In this document: positions 8,034 through 17,321 of the stretch, piece by piece
Numbering within the stretch: the stretch's first letter is position 1
How the letters are laid out: the number at the start of each line of letters is the position of its first letter
Assembly: GCF_000621745.1 (NCBI RefSeq)
Contig: NZ_JHXK01000029.1
Location: forward strand, 1-64,000
Length of the DNA: 64,000 nucleotides
Origin: Clostridium beijerinckii HUN142
GTDB lineage: Bacteria; Bacillota; Clostridia; Clostridiales; Clostridiaceae
Reading direction: 5' to 3'
The notes under the pieces: model-generated
What the model was told of the DNA's origin: nothing
Seen by the model: only the letters and a program-made list of their open reading frames with translations
The model's database searches: none
Position numbers and translations under genes: made by a program

Positions 8034-9560
8034 ATGTATGAACAATATGAAAATTTAAATGAATTAGAAAATATAATGACAAACGCAAATGAATTTATAG
8101 TGGAGAGAATAAAAAAGTTAAATAAACTTAGTGAGTTAGGAATAAATCCATATCCTTATAATTATGATTTCAACAAAAAAACTCATACAAAAGAGATCTG
8201 TGATAATTTTAATACTATTGATGAAAGTAAAGTGTTTTCGTTAGCAGGAAGAATAATGCTTCTTAGAAGAATGGGAAATGCAACTTTTGCCAATATAGTA
8301 GATGAAAGAGGAAATATACAAATATTTTTTAGTAAAAAGTTAATTGGAAATGAAAATTATAATGTTTTAAAATTAATGGATGTCGGCGATATTGTTGGGG
8401 TAGAGGGAAGTGTATTTAAGACTCAGACAGGGGAAATAACTATTAGAGCAAACAAATTTGAATTGTTATCTAAATCAATAAGAACCCTTCCTGAAAAATA
8501 TCATGGAATTCAAGATTCAGATTTAAGACAAAGACATAGATCTTTAGATATGATAATGAATTCAGACGTTAAAGAAAGATTTATTAACCGTTCTAAAGCA
8601 ATTACTGCAATTAGAGAATATTTAAATAATATGAATTTTATTGAATGTGATACTCCTGTACTTGATACTAAGTATGGTGGAGGAGAAGCAAAACCATTTA
8701 AAACTTTTGTTAATGATTTAGATTGTGAAGTATATATGAATGTCTCTCCAGAATTATATTTGAAAAGACTTATTGTTGGAGGAATAGAAAGGGTTTATAC
8801 ATTTGCAAGATCTTTTAGAAATGAAGGAATTGATAGAACACATTATCCAGAATTTACTCTAATGGAATGTTACATGTCTTATGCAGATTATGAAGATATG
8901 ATGAGAATTATGGAAGGAATGTATGAACATGTATTTATGTCTGTTAATGGCTCTACTAAAATAAAATATGGTGAAGAAGAAATTGATTTTAAGGCTCCAT
9001 GGAAGAGAGAAACTATGTGCAATCTTGTAAAACAAGATGCAGGTATTGATGTAGAGAATTTAACTAAAGAAGAAATTATAAGTAAAATAAAAGAGAATTC
9101 TCTTTTGATTGAAGAACAAAATGAAGGTTTAAATATAAATGAAGTTTCTAAAGGAGAATTAATAACAAATCTTTTTGAAGCATATAGCGAGAAAAAATTA
9201 ATACAACCTACTTTTGTTATAGACTTTCCAAAAGAATCATCACCACTTTGTAAAGTTCATAGGGAAAATCCAGATTTAATTGAAAGATTTGAACCATATG
9301 CTTATGGAGTAGAACTTGGAAATGCTTATTCAGAATTAAATGATCCATTAAGACAGCGTATATTATTACATGACCAAGCTGAAAAATTAAGAGGAGGACT
9401 AGAAACAGCAAGTCCAATGGACGAAGAATTTGCTATAGCTATTGATACAGCAATGCCACCAACTGGAGGCCTAGGTATCGGTATTGATAGAATGATAATG
9501 TTTCTAACTGGATCAAATACAATAAAGGATGTTATTGCATTTCCTTTAGTTAAAAGATAA
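8034..9560 (+). CDS. lysS: Lysyl-tRNA synthetase, class II
   Basis: A 508-residue class II LysRS that charges tRNA-Lys in the cytoplasm. The N-terminal OB-fold anticodon-binding domain (about residues 55-150, FSLAGRIMLLRRMGNATFANI) is followed by the catalytic core with motif 2 (FRNEGIDRTHYPEFT) and motif 3 (GGLGIGIDRMIMFLTG). The start is set at ATG 8034, since AAAGGTGG at 8018-8025 is its ribosome binding site; the GTG at 8022 lies inside that site. It is a single gene controlled by the preceding T-box leader. Most clostridia carry another lysS near greA, so this may be a second, regulated copy. Confidence 0.95.
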   Translation: MYEQYENLNELENIMTNANEFIVERIKKLNKLSELGINPYPYNYDFNKKTHTKEICDNFNTIDESKVFSLAGRIMLLRRMGNATFANIVDERGNIQIFFSKKLIGNENYNVLKLMDVGDIVGVEGSVFKTQTGEITIRANKFELLSKSIRTLPEKYHGIQDSDLRQRHRSLDMIMNSDVKERFINRSKAITAIREYLNNMNFIECDTPVLDTKYGGGEAKPFKTFVNDLDCEVYMNVSPELYLKRLIVGGIERVYTFARSFRNEGIDRTHYPEFTLMECYMSYADYEDMMRIMEGMYEHVFMSVNGSTKIKYGEEEIDFKAPWKRETMCNLVKQDAGIDVENLTKEEIISKIKENSLLIEEQNEGLNINEVSKGELITNLFEAYSEKKLIQPTFVIDFPKESSPLCKVHRENPDLIERFEPYAYGVELGNAYSELNDPLRQRILLHDQAEKLRGGLETASPMDEEFAIAIDTAMPPTGGLGIGIDRMIMFLTGSNTIKDVIAFPLVKR

Positions 9561-9599
9561 AAATAAAAAACCTAGATAAACAATATTAGATTTAAGTTT

Positions 9600-10000
9600 A
9601 TGTAATAATCCCCCGAAAGAAGAAACATTGTTATTTCGCAGGACTATGAAAATTTCGCTGAAAGTACTAAATTTCAGATTGCATCACTAGTGCTTGTTCC
9701 CAATTTCATTGTGACAAGCATTAGTGGAACAATCTACAATTAAGAACTTTTAACAGCTTATTTTCAAATGCCTGCTGCATAAAAATGTTTCTGCTTTCTA
9801 GTTGGGATATGTTTCATAGTATGGATTTAGATTGTAATTGGTTTGCTTATATAGGGTTTCGCAATGAGAGTCGAGCTTATGCGGATATCAGCCGAAATTG
9901 AATACATACTTGTTCCATATGACTATGAAAATTTCACAAATATGTATCCAACTTTTCTGCTTGAGATATTTCAAATTTTCAATGAGGAACACTATAGAGA
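9600..10000 (+). repeat. Decayed dispersed intergenic repeat, two partial units
   Basis: The segment contains a 60-base hairpin at 9676-9735 (AGATTG...CAATCT outer, CACTAGTGCTTGT/ACAAGCATTAGTG inner) flanked by GGGATATGTTTCATAGT. A second partial unit follows at about 9868-9990 with GCTTATGCGGATATCAGCC and ACATACTTGTTCCA. Very similar flanks occur at 43175-43450 around another long hairpin. No protein-coding signal is credible; the 60-residue ORF at 9864 reads through the repeat. Confidence 0.65.
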
Positions 10001-10053
10001 AACAAGAATAAAAATAAATATATATTATAATAATAGACTTACATAATTAACTG

Positions 10054-10099
10054 GAATACTTAGAGCAATAAGAGCTTTTGGTATTCTTTTTTTATTTTA
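10054..10099 (+). terminator. Intrinsic terminator-like hairpin
   Basis: GAATACTTAGAGC pairs imperfectly (wobble pairs allowed) with GCTTTTGGTATTC and is followed by seven T. It lies downstream of the repeat, without an intact gene before it. Confidence 0.55.
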
Positions 10100-10194
10100 T
10101 GAGTGTAATAAGCTACTAAGCAATAGGGCGCAAGAATTTTCATAAGGCTTTGTAAAATTTAGAGAGAGATTTAAAACAAGCTCAAAAACATTTA

Positions 10195-10500
10195 GTCAAT
10201 ATTCTTATATGGTAAAGAATATATATTCTCCACCATATTTATTCTTCAGAATACTAGAATATATATTCTGATATTCTAATATTCTGAAGAATATGCTGGA
10301 ATAATGCGGGTTTGAAGGTCGTTGGCTTTAAAAAAATCGACTCTTATATGATTTAAGATAGGAAAATACGTCTTAAATATTAGTAGAGAAAAGTTTTAAT
10401 CGAGTAATAAAATTATGGAGTGTGTTTGTTAAATGATTAGGGGCTAAATAAAAATTGAATTTAAAAAGAGAGACGACTTTTCCAAAAAAACAGATGGTTC
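10195..10500 (+). repeat. Dispersed repeat, family B copy 1
   Basis: A roughly 300-base segment that is recognisably similar to 33565-33850. Shared features, in order, are a TAAAGAATAT... ATGGTGAAGG-like start, repeated ATTCTTAAGAATA or ATTCTGAAGAATA palindromes, ACTAGAATATATATTCT, a GAATATGCT...AATAATGCGGG block, TAGAGAAAAGTTTTAAT and GAGTGTGTT..TTAAATGATTA. No ORF is conserved between the copies. A fragment of an XRE regulator gene follows. Confidence 0.6.
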
Positions 10501-10632
10501 TGTAATATTTATTATAGCGTTGTATTGGTAGCAATGGTTATTTTTTAATGAATGCAGGTTAAGTATTGTGATTGCATTACATTCGATGGGTGAGGGATTG
10601 AGGTAGTGGAAATAGTTTTGGAATTTTATTAG

Positions 10633-10827
10633 CATAATAAAAGAGAAAAAAACGCTCAAGGGTTAACTCAAGAACAAGTTGCTGATTACCTGAGTATATC
10701 AACAACAGCAGTGAATAAATGGGAAAAGGGTATTTATTATTCATATATAACTATATTAACAGCACTAGCAAGACTTTTAAGAGTAGGTTTAAATATATTA
10801 CTGGTATTTAAGTATAAACTTAAATAA
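10633..10827 (+). pseudogene. XRE-family HTH regulator fragment
   Basis: The open frame lacks a start and encodes KNAQGLTQEQVADYLSISTTAVNKWEKG, a clear Xre-type helix-turn-helix, then ITILTALARLLRVGLNILLVF and a stop at 10827. Full-length proteins of this kind begin some ten residues earlier and usually have a long C-terminal domain, both absent here. It lies beside a decayed repeat, which fits a broken accessory gene. Confidence 0.65.
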
Positions 10828-10923
10828 TGCAAACAAATATTAAAAAAGTTTGTTTATATATAGACAAAAGTGAAATTATTGCATAAAATATAATTAGAAA
10901 ACTTTGAGATTGGAGTGCGAGTA

Positions 10924-11688
10924 ATGAAGGGAAATGAAATTTTATGGGAGTCATCTATAGATGAGATTAAAAAAGGTTACATCGAAGGAGCAGAAGAGTT
11001 TACTTGTATATTTTGCAATAGTAGCTTTGAAAAGGGGAGAATATTTAAGAGAGAAGAGGATTTTTATGATGCAAAAAAAATAACTGAAATCCATATTAAA
11101 GAAGTGCATAATTCTTCCTTAGGTTATTTATTAAATATGAATTCAGACTTTACAGGAATATCTGAGATTCATAGAGAACTAATAAAATTAATGGCTCAAG
11201 GGTTTTCAGACAAGGAGATAGCAACAAAGCTTGGCATAGCCCAATCAACTATTAGAAACCATAGATTTAAGCTAAGGGAAAAGGAAAAGCAAGCTAGACT
11301 ATTTTTAGCTGTAATGGAGCTTTTAAGTAATACAGCATCAAAGGAGATAAATGTTTTAGATAAGGAAGTTATAACAGACCCTCACAAAACTGCTACAACC
11401 TTAGATGATAGATATAACATTACTGATAAGGAAAGAGAAGTAACTATTAAGGCATATATGGATGAAACAAATGCTTTAAAATCCTATCCAGCTAAGGAAA
11501 AGAAGAAGATTATAGTTTTAGGGGAAATAGTGAAAAACTTCTCCACTGGTAGGACTTATACTGAGAAGGAAATAAATAGAGTATTAAAAAGGATTTTTGA
11601 GGACTATGCAACCATAAGAAGAGCCTTAATTGAGTATGGATTTATAGATAGAAGTAATGATTGCACTAAGTACTGGGTTAAGGAATAG
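10924..11688 (+). CDS. LuxR-type HTH / DUF2087 regulator with an N-terminal zinc-finger-like motif
   Basis: A 254-residue protein. The N-terminus has CIFC (Cys28, Cys31) and H57/H62, a possible C2H2 zinc site. A central LuxR-type HTH spans about residues 82-120 (LIKLMAQGFSDKEIATKLGI, then STIRNHRFKLREKEK). The C-terminus is a DUF2087 domain (YPAKEKKKIIVLGEIVKNF..., YTEKEINRVLKRIFEDYATIRRALIEYGFIDR). It is probably a DNA-binding regulator. The start is ATG 10924 with GGAG nine bases before it, not the GTG at 10915. It ends 12 bases before the next gene, forming an operon with the double-GNAT protein. Confidence 0.85.
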   Translation: MKGNEILWESSIDEIKKGYIEGAEEFTCIFCNSSFEKGRIFKREEDFYDAKKITEIHIKEVHNSSLGYLLNMNSDFTGISEIHRELIKLMAQGFSDKEIATKLGIAQSTIRNHRFKLREKEKQARLFLAVMELLSNTASKEINVLDKEVITDPHKTATTLDDRYNITDKEREVTIKAYMDETNALKSYPAKEKKKIIVLGEIVKNFSTGRTYTEKEINRVLKRIFEDYATIRRALIEYGFIDRSNDCTKYWVKE

Positions 11689-11700
11689 GAGTGGGATGAG

Positions 11701-12564
11701 ATGATAAAAGAGTTTAGAAATTTAATTGGTGATGAAATAAAAGAGGTACAATTATATTTAAATAGCTTAGAAAAAAATGATAAATCTATACCACAAATAA
11801 AAGAGGACTTTAATACAAAAGTTTATAATTTTGGTGAGGGAATATTATTTTTCTTTAAGGATAATAAGGTAGTAGGTTCAGTAAAAGTTATCCTAGAAGC
11901 TATAAAGCATTTAAAAGTAGTATATATTCATTTTTTAACTGTATCTAATAATGCAGAGAATGAGGTTCATATTGTAAGTGAGCTTCTTACATCTGCCATT
12001 AATCTTGGTAAATGTAAAGGGGGCAGCAAAATCTTATTAGGGGTAAGGAATGAGAAAATCTTAAAGTTACTTGATGAATTAGGATATATTCCAAGGTATA
12101 ATTCCTATAAAATGAAACTTGAAAATAGGAAAACAACTAGTGAACCCTTAGAGTTAATTAATCTATCAGAGACGAATAAGGAAGAGTATCTTAATGTTTT
12201 TAATAAATCATTTAGTGATATGCCCCATGGTTGCTATTACGAAATGGAGGATATAGAGAAATATTTAAATGATAATAGTGAAAATAGATATTATTTAGTT
12301 AGAGATAAAAACAAATTAATAGGATTTATGAATATAGAGATAGAGAATAAGGTTGGGAGCTTTGATATTGGCTTGTGTAATGAGTTTAGAGGTGTAGGTT
12401 ATGGCAAGAGATTATTAGAAACTGCTATATACACTTTAAATGGAGTTAATGTGGATAAGGTTACATTAACTGTTATTGAAAAAAACTCAATTGCTTTAAA
12501 TATGTATTTGAAAAGAGGATTTGTAATAGATAATATCTTAAGTCACTGGATAGAAATTGCATGA
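11701..12564 (+). CDS. Tandem-GNAT N-acetyltransferase
   Basis: A 287-residue protein with two GNAT-like halves. The N-terminal half (about residues 1-140) is degenerate at its acetyl-CoA site. The C-terminal half keeps a convincing motif A, CNEFRGVGYGKRLLETAI, at about residues 222-240, and the motif B region KNSIALNMYLKRGF. Acetylation should therefore be done by the second half. It is translationally close to the upstream DUF2087 regulator (12-base gap, GGAGTGG before the ATG), so the two probably act together, the substrate being unknown. Confidence 0.82.
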   Translation: MIKEFRNLIGDEIKEVQLYLNSLEKNDKSIPQIKEDFNTKVYNFGEGILFFFKDNKVVGSVKVILEAIKHLKVVYIHFLTVSNNAENEVHIVSELLTSAINLGKCKGGSKILLGVRNEKILKLLDELGYIPRYNSYKMKLENRKTTSEPLELINLSETNKEEYLNVFNKSFSDMPHGCYYEMEDIEKYLNDNSENRYYLVRDKNKLIGFMNIEIENKVGSFDIGLCNEFRGVGYGKRLLETAIYTLNGVNVDKVTLTVIEKNSIALNMYLKRGFVIDNILSHWIEIA

Positions 12565-12813
12565 GAATAAAATGGAAAAACCTCACTTGAAGTAGTTACG
12601 GAGAAACTTATCATAAATGAAATATCAAATATGTTTAATTTTCTAACATATTTGATATAATATAAATAAGAAAAGCTTAGTGCTGGTAACACTAAGCAAT
12701 CCTTAGAACAAAAGTAAATAGCACAAATTTTATATTTGGTTCTAGTAACTTTCATAAAGTGCTTATTTTGTTTTAGGTCTATTGGATAAAAATTATAGAG
12801 TTATAAAAAGATT

Positions 12814-12849
12814 AAAGCACTAATCATTGTTGGATGGGTGCTTTTTCTT
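12814..12849 (+). terminator. Intrinsic terminator
   Basis: AAAGCAC pairs with GTGCTTT and a T-rich tract follows. Confidence 0.6.
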
Positions 12850-12926
12850 TTTGCTATTAAGTTCTATATGAATTCTAAGAAAATTAACCTTGATTATGAA
12901 TTTATAAATAAATAGATAATGTTTAA

Positions 12927-12978
12927 AATGGAACCTATGAAATAGACACAAGAAAAAGACTATTTCATAGGTTCCATT
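12927..12978. repeat. 19-bp inverted repeat hairpin
   Basis: AATGGAACCTATGAAATAG (12927-12945) is exactly complementary to 12960-12978, with a 14-base loop. A T-rich region (CTTTTTATTT) follows about 15 bases later, so it may be a bidirectional terminator or an RNA-stabilising stem. Confidence 0.75.
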
Positions 12979-13108
12979 CTAATTAATTCTTAGCTTTTTA
13001 TTTATTTAGACTATAATCAAAAAAATTGAATTTAGTATTAAGTTACATTTTGGGCTTTTTGCCTAGTTGTAGATCTGCTTGGATTACCTGTATTAGCAAT
13101 AATAATTA

Positions 13109-13168
13109 GACAGTATATTGACTTAATTGGAATATTATGCTATTGTAGTTTTTAGACAGTATACTGTC
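13109..13168. promoter_or_regulatory. Paired operator-like palindromes
   Basis: GACAGTATATTGAC (13109-13122) and the perfect palindrome GACAGTATACTGTC (13155-13168) lie 46 bases apart. They resemble TetR-family operators and the AGTATACT repeats upstream of the TetR gene at 31727. They would control the broken ORF at 13214 and the ABC operon that follows. Confidence 0.5.
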
Positions 13169-13213
13169 AAATTGAATGGAGATATTTAGAGTAAGTACAA
13201 GTACTATTTTTAA

Positions 13214-13502
13214 TACGCAAATTTACGTAACAATTTTTCTCTAACTAATAAGCTTCAGATAAAATGCGATAAACATTGTGAGAATTCAACAAGTAGGCAA
13301 TTAATGAAGATTATAGAGAATAAAGGTTATGATATCACTGTACATAGTCAGCAGGATAAGGGCGCCATCAATTTTAAAATTACAGAGTCTGTAAAACAAG
13401 ATTATTTTAAAAAAAGCTGATTTTGACATGGATGAAAATCAAAATGAAATGAAAACAGGTATATTAAATGAATTTGAAAAAATAAGAACTGGGAGGCAAT
13501 AA
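13214..13502 (+). pseudogene. Frameshifted, unidentified ORF upstream of the ABC operon
   Basis: The frame is open from 13214 to a TGA at 13418. It encodes SRQLMKIIENKGYDITVHSQ, then DKGAINFKITESVKQDYFKK. One base shift in a run of A near 13412 restores an open frame, KADFDMDENQNEMKTGILNE and so on, ending in IRTGRQ at 13502, four bases before the ABC ATPase. No start with a ribosome binding site is visible. It looks like the C-terminal part of a gene once co-transcribed with the ABC operon; I do not recognise the family. Confidence 0.5.
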
Positions 13503-13505
13503 AAA

Positions 13506-14444
13506 ATGAATACTGTTGTTACAGTTAAAAATTTAGAAAAAAGTTATAATACAAAAAAAGCCGTTAATAAGATTAATTTTGTAGTAAAAGAAGGTGAAAT
13601 TCTTGGCCTGCTCGGCCCTAATGGTGCAGGTAAAAGTACAACTATTAATATTTTATCTACTATATTATCACCTGATAATGGTGAAATAACTATATTGGGG
13701 CATGATTTTAAAAAGGACATAAATCTTATAAAGCAAGAAATTGGGATAGTTCCTCAGGATATAGCTATTTATGAAGAAATATCTACTGAGAAAAATGTAC
13801 GTTTTTTTGCAAGTTTATATAATCTAAAAGGTGACCAGCTTAACAATCAAGTAAAAGAAGCTTTAGAACTGGTAGGTCTTTATGATAAAAGATATGATAA
13901 ACCAAAAACTTTTTCAGGTGGTATGAAAAGAAGATTAAATATTGCCTGCGCCATTGCCCATAAGCCAAAGCTTATTATTATGGATGAACCTACAGTAGGT
14001 ATAGATCCCCAATCAAGAAATCATATATTAGAATCAATTAAAATCTTGAAAAAGAGTGGCATCACAATAATTTATTCTACACATTACATGGAAGAGGTAG
14101 AAGAAATTTCAGATAGAATCATTATTATGAATGAGGGAAAGATTATTGCTGAAGGTACAAAAGAAGAATTAAAACAAAAAGTTAATGATGAAACAACATA
14201 TTATTTTAATTTGGACAATCTCAATAATTTAAATGATAAACAGTTTTATAAAATTGACGGTGTAACAAAAGTTAAAATATTAAAAAATACTTTAGAAATA
14301 ACTATGGAAAATTCAAAAGACAATATAAATGAAATTATAGGCGTAATTACATCAAATAACTGCAGAATTGAGAATATGGGTAGCAAAAAAGCATCTCTAG
14401 AAACTGTGTTTTTAGAATTAACAGGAAGAAATTTGAGAGATTAG
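13506..14444 (+). CDS. ABC transporter ATP-binding protein (ABC-2 type exporter)
   Basis: A 312-residue ATPase with Walker A GPNGAGKST at residues 37-45, Q-loop GIVPQDIAIYEE, signature FSGGMKRRLNIA, Walker B LIIMDEPTVGIDP and the switch histidine in YSTHYMEEVEE. The roughly 90-residue C-terminal extension is typical of DrrA/CcmA-type exporters of drugs, lipids or peptides. GGGAGG lies nine bases before the ATG. It begins a three-gene operon with two ABC-2 permeases that follow at 12 bases and with a one-base overlap. Confidence 0.95.
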   Translation: MNTVVTVKNLEKSYNTKKAVNKINFVVKEGEILGLLGPNGAGKSTTINILSTILSPDNGEITILGHDFKKDINLIKQEIGIVPQDIAIYEEISTEKNVRFFASLYNLKGDQLNNQVKEALELVGLYDKRYDKPKTFSGGMKRRLNIACAIAHKPKLIIMDEPTVGIDPQSRNHILESIKILKKSGITIIYSTHYMEEVEEISDRIIIMNEGKIIAEGTKEELKQKVNDETTYYFNLDNLNNLNDKQFYKIDGVTKVKILKNTLEITMENSKDNINEIIGVITSNNCRIENMGSKKASLETVFLELTGRNLRD

Positions 14445-14456
14445 AGGTTAAAGAAT

Positions 14457-15203
14457 ATGAAATTTATAAAAATAGTAACATTTGATTTTATGAACATTGT
14501 TAGAAATCCAATGCTGTTAATTGTAAATACGTTATTTCCATTAATACTCATTGGGGTCATGGGTTTTGTAATGAGTAGTGTCTTTGGTGGTGAAGGAAGT
14601 ATGAGTTTTTATGACTATTATGGCATAAAGATGATTATTTTTACTGCATTATTAATTGCAATGACAGCTAGTAACACATTTATGGAGGAAAAAGTTAAAG
14701 CGGGAAACACCCGTATAATATATGCTCCAGTTTCAAAAACATCAATATATTTATCTAAGTTAATATCTACTTATATTTTAGGCACAATTTCATATAGTAT
14801 TTTAATATTTATATTACAATACTTATTTCATCTAAACTTTGGGGGGAGGAATATTCTTTATATTATTTTATTGATTAATATATTGTGTTTATTTGGTTGT
14901 AGTTTAGGCACGCTGTTTTGCTGTATTTTCAAAAGTGAAGAAGGTGCAAATAGTACAATGCAAATTCCATTATTATTCTTTTTATTTTTTGGAGGAGTAA
15001 TTTTTGGTGTTCATAGGCTTGGAAAATTCGTAGCTGCATTAACTAATTTATCGCCAATAAAATGGGTTAATGAATGTGCTATTCGTATAATGTATGATAA
15101 TGACTTCAGCATATACCGTCCGGTTCTTGCATTTCTGTTAATTACTTCAATCATTTGTATAATAGCATGTCAAATTATTTTCAAACCGGAGGAATATGTA
15201 TAA
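14457..15203 (+). CDS. ABC-2 type permease
   Basis: A 248-residue membrane protein with six predicted hydrophobic helices, starting with a cytoplasmic N-terminus then NTLFPLILIGVMGFVMSSVF. The EEKVKAGNTRIIYAPVSKTSIYLSKLIS segment is the conserved coupling-helix region of ABC-2 permeases. It is about two-thirds the length of permeases that carry a large extracellular loop, so it probably pairs with the next gene as a heterodimer. Its TAA overlaps the following ATG (TAATG). Confidence 0.9.
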   Translation: MKFIKIVTFDFMNIVRNPMLLIVNTLFPLILIGVMGFVMSSVFGGEGSMSFYDYYGIKMIIFTALLIAMTASNTFMEEKVKAGNTRIIYAPVSKTSIYLSKLISTYILGTISYSILIFILQYLFHLNFGGRNILYIILLINILCLFGCSLGTLFCCIFKSEEGANSTMQIPLLFFLFFGGVIFGVHRLGKFVAALTNLSPIKWVNECAIRIMYDNDFSIYRPVLAFLLITSIICIIACQIIFKPEEYV

Positions 15204-16195
15204 TGAATATAATTAATTTATTTAAAAACAAGCTAGATAGAGTTTTAACTAAAAAGCCTATAATAATAGTTGCTATGATAGTTATACCTATTATGATTGG
15301 AATCGCTATATTATTCTCAAGCAAACCAGCCTCAAAGGAGACTATTGCTTTTCTTTCAAGTAATGCACAAAACCTCCCACAATCTAGTCAATTTACCGTT
15401 GAAGTAGTCGATAAAAAACCAACACAAGGTGATCTTGTTTTAGGTAAATATGTTGCCATTGTTGAAGATAAAAATGATGGAAACTATAAGGTAACATCAT
15501 TTAAAAGTGAAAATGATATAAAAGTAATAGAAGATTTCTTTAAATCTGGTAAAATCCCAGAAAGTTATAAAGGGGAAGATCAAATAATGGCTGAAAGAGG
15601 TGTTGGAACCAACATTTTAGGATTTATTTTAATGATCCTTTTAATGCAAGGGGTTGCTCTAACAATATTTTTTGAAGAAGATAGAAATATAAAAACTTTT
15701 AGAAGAATATTGATAGCACCGGTAAGCGAAAAAGAATATCTTTTTTCACAAGGAATGTTTACATTTCTATGTTTGTTTATACCATCATATTTAGCAGTTA
15801 CTATAATAACTGTGTGTTTTAAAATAAATATCGGTTTCAGTTTTGGAATGTTAGCACTATTGATTATGCTTCTTTGTGCTTTAGCAACTACATTTGGCTT
15901 ATTTATGACAGCAGTCTTGGATAGTGAAATTTCTTTAGTAGCAAGTGGAATTTCTATGATAACCTGTGTTGTTGGAGGATGTTTCATTTCATTTACAGAT
16001 AATAATAAAGTTCTTGATGCAATTTGCAGTATTTTTCCACAAAAGCATTATATCACAATGATTCATGGCATAGAAAAAGGTAGTGGAATTTTAGAATTTA
16101 AAGGGCAATTTATATATTTACTTATTTGGATTGTTGGACTTTGGTTATTTGGAAGTTTTATTACTAATAGGAAAATGAAGAAAGGGATTTATTAA
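15203..16195 (+). CDS. ABC-2 type permease with extracellular loop
   Basis: A 330-residue permease: one N-terminal helix (PIIIVAMIVIPIMIGIAILF), an extracellular region of about 110 residues, then five helices. The coupling motif EDRNIKTFRRILIAPVSEKEYL is present. The start is ATG 15203 with GGAGG at 15188-15192; the upstream in-frame ATG at 15155 lies inside the previous gene. Together with the two preceding genes it forms an exporter whose cargo cannot be read from the sequence. Confidence 0.9.
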   Translation: MNIINLFKNKLDRVLTKKPIIIVAMIVIPIMIGIAILFSSKPASKETIAFLSSNAQNLPQSSQFTVEVVDKKPTQGDLVLGKYVAIVEDKNDGNYKVTSFKSENDIKVIEDFFKSGKIPESYKGEDQIMAERGVGTNILGFILMILLMQGVALTIFFEEDRNIKTFRRILIAPVSEKEYLFSQGMFTFLCLFIPSYLAVTIITVCFKINIGFSFGMLALLIMLLCALATTFGLFMTAVLDSEISLVASGISMITCVVGGCFISFTDNNKVLDAICSIFPQKHYITMIHGIEKGSGILEFKGQFIYLLIWIVGLWLFGSFITNRKMKKGIY

Positions 16196-16251
16196 CTAAT
16201 ATTTATATAAAAATGGATTGTTGTACCTACAAATAAAGAATACAAAATAAT

Positions 16252-16308
16252 TCGCTCAAAGCTAAGAATTGATAACGCCTCATTGAGGTTTGTGCCTTGA
16301 GTGAGCGA
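16252..16308 (+). promoter_or_regulatory. Leader hairpin abutting the FAH-gene ribosome binding site
   Basis: TCGCTCA (16252-16258) pairs with TGAGCGA (16302-16308), enclosing a small CCTC/GAGG hairpin at 16278-16288. The ribosome binding site AAAGGA of the next gene starts immediately after the outer stem. It could modulate translation or end ABC-operon transcription; it has no T run. No known riboswitch class is recognised. Confidence 0.4.
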
Positions 16309-16325
16309 AAGGAATTGTTATAAAA

Positions 16326-17321
16326 ATGAAAATCAAAAAACTATTAATGGACAATCAAGGAACAATGTCACTTGCTATTCAGAGGGATGATAATTGGATC
16401 GTTTTAAGGCAAGCAGTAAAAGAAATTAAAAAGAATCATTTATTAGCTTTTTGCGATGATTTGATTTATTTTTTGCAATATCGTGAAACACATATGGATG
16501 AAATAGATGAAGTAATTTTCTCTGCTTCAAGCAAATCATTTGTAAGGTCAGACATGACTGAAGTTATGGTCTTCAAGCCAATTCTATATCGTGATTTTAT
16601 GCTGAGCGAACGTCATGTGATTAATAATGGTCGAGGAATGGTCAAGAATTGCATGGCATCGGCTTATCCGATCTTAAAAGCATATGAATTCATTACACGA
16701 CATACATTTCCTCCAATTAAGCCGAAAAAGGCATATTATGAGAATCCGGTCTATTATAAGGGAAATCATCTGTCCTTTGTTGGGAGCGGAAGCGAAGTTA
16801 GTTATCCTGACTACGCAACGGTATTGGATTATGAACTTGAACTTGGCATGATTATTACAAAGGAAATCAGGAATGCGGATGAGAAAACTGCGCTTGATTC
16901 CATCGGTGCATTTTGTGTATTTAATGATTTCAGTGCAAGAAATGTTCAGATACCGGAAATGAGACAAACAGGCTTTGGTCCGTGCAAGGCAAAAGATTTT
17001 GCCAGTTCAATCTCTAATGTTGCCGTAACACCAGATGAAATATTACCGTATATTGAAACGCTTAAAACAAGAGTTATCATTAATAATAAGATAGTTGCAA
17101 CTAGTCAGATGAACGAGTTTATTTTTCCTCTTGGACAGGCAGTTGCCTATGCATCTAAGGGTGAAACAGTATACGCTGGTGAATTTATGGGATCTGGAAC
17201 AATAGCGAATTGCAGCGGTTTAGAAAATGGATACTTGCTTAAAAATGGAGATATAATTAGATTGGAGATTGACAGGATTGGATTTGTAGAAAATGTGATA
17301 AAAAGTAAAGTGAAATCTTGA
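16326..17321 (+). CDS. Fumarylacetoacetate hydrolase (FAH) family protein
   Basis: A 331-residue FAH-fold protein. The metal-binding acidic residues are in LDYELELGMII (ExE) about residues 177-187, with the conserved FNDFSARNVQ, GFGPCKAKDFASS and GETVYAGEFMGSGTI segments. Members cleave carbon-carbon bonds in acylpyruvates or related diketo acids with a divalent metal. The codon use is noticeably less A+T-rich than in adjacent genes, suggesting acquisition. It stands alone, so the substrate is open. Confidence 0.88.
   Translation: MKIKKLLMDNQGTMSLAIQRDDNWIVLRQAVKEIKKNHLLAFCDDLIYFLQYRETHMDEIDEVIFSASSKSFVRSDMTEVMVFKPILYRDFMLSERHVINNGRGMVKNCMASAYPILKAYEFITRHTFPPIKPKKAYYENPVYYKGNHLSFVGSGSEVSYPDYATVLDYELELGMIITKEIRNADEKTALDSIGAFCVFNDFSARNVQIPEMRQTGFGPCKAKDFASSISNVAVTPDEILPYIETLKTRVIINNKIVATSQMNEFIFPLGQAVAYASKGETVYAGEFMGSGTIANCSGLENGYLLKNGDIIRLEIDRIGFVENVIKSKVKS

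Larger units (their letters stand above)
12565..13213. other. Intergenic stretch with hairpins and operator-like palindromes
   Basis: No gene is visible. It holds a small hairpin at 12675-12697 (GCTTAGTG/CACTAAGC), a terminator at 12814-12849, a 19-bp inverted repeat at 12927-12978 and two GACAGTATA-type palindromes at 13109 and 13155. The number of terminator-like structures suggests that one or more small genes were lost here. Confidence 0.5.

Noticed and set aside
9864..10046. 60-residue ORF
   Set aside because: It lies within a dispersed repeat whose other copy does not keep the frame, and it has no ribosome binding site.
10195..10310. Possible CRISPR-like array of GAATAT/ATTCT repeats
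   Set aside because: The repeats are short, irregular palindromes without spacers of constant length; no cas genes occur in the window.
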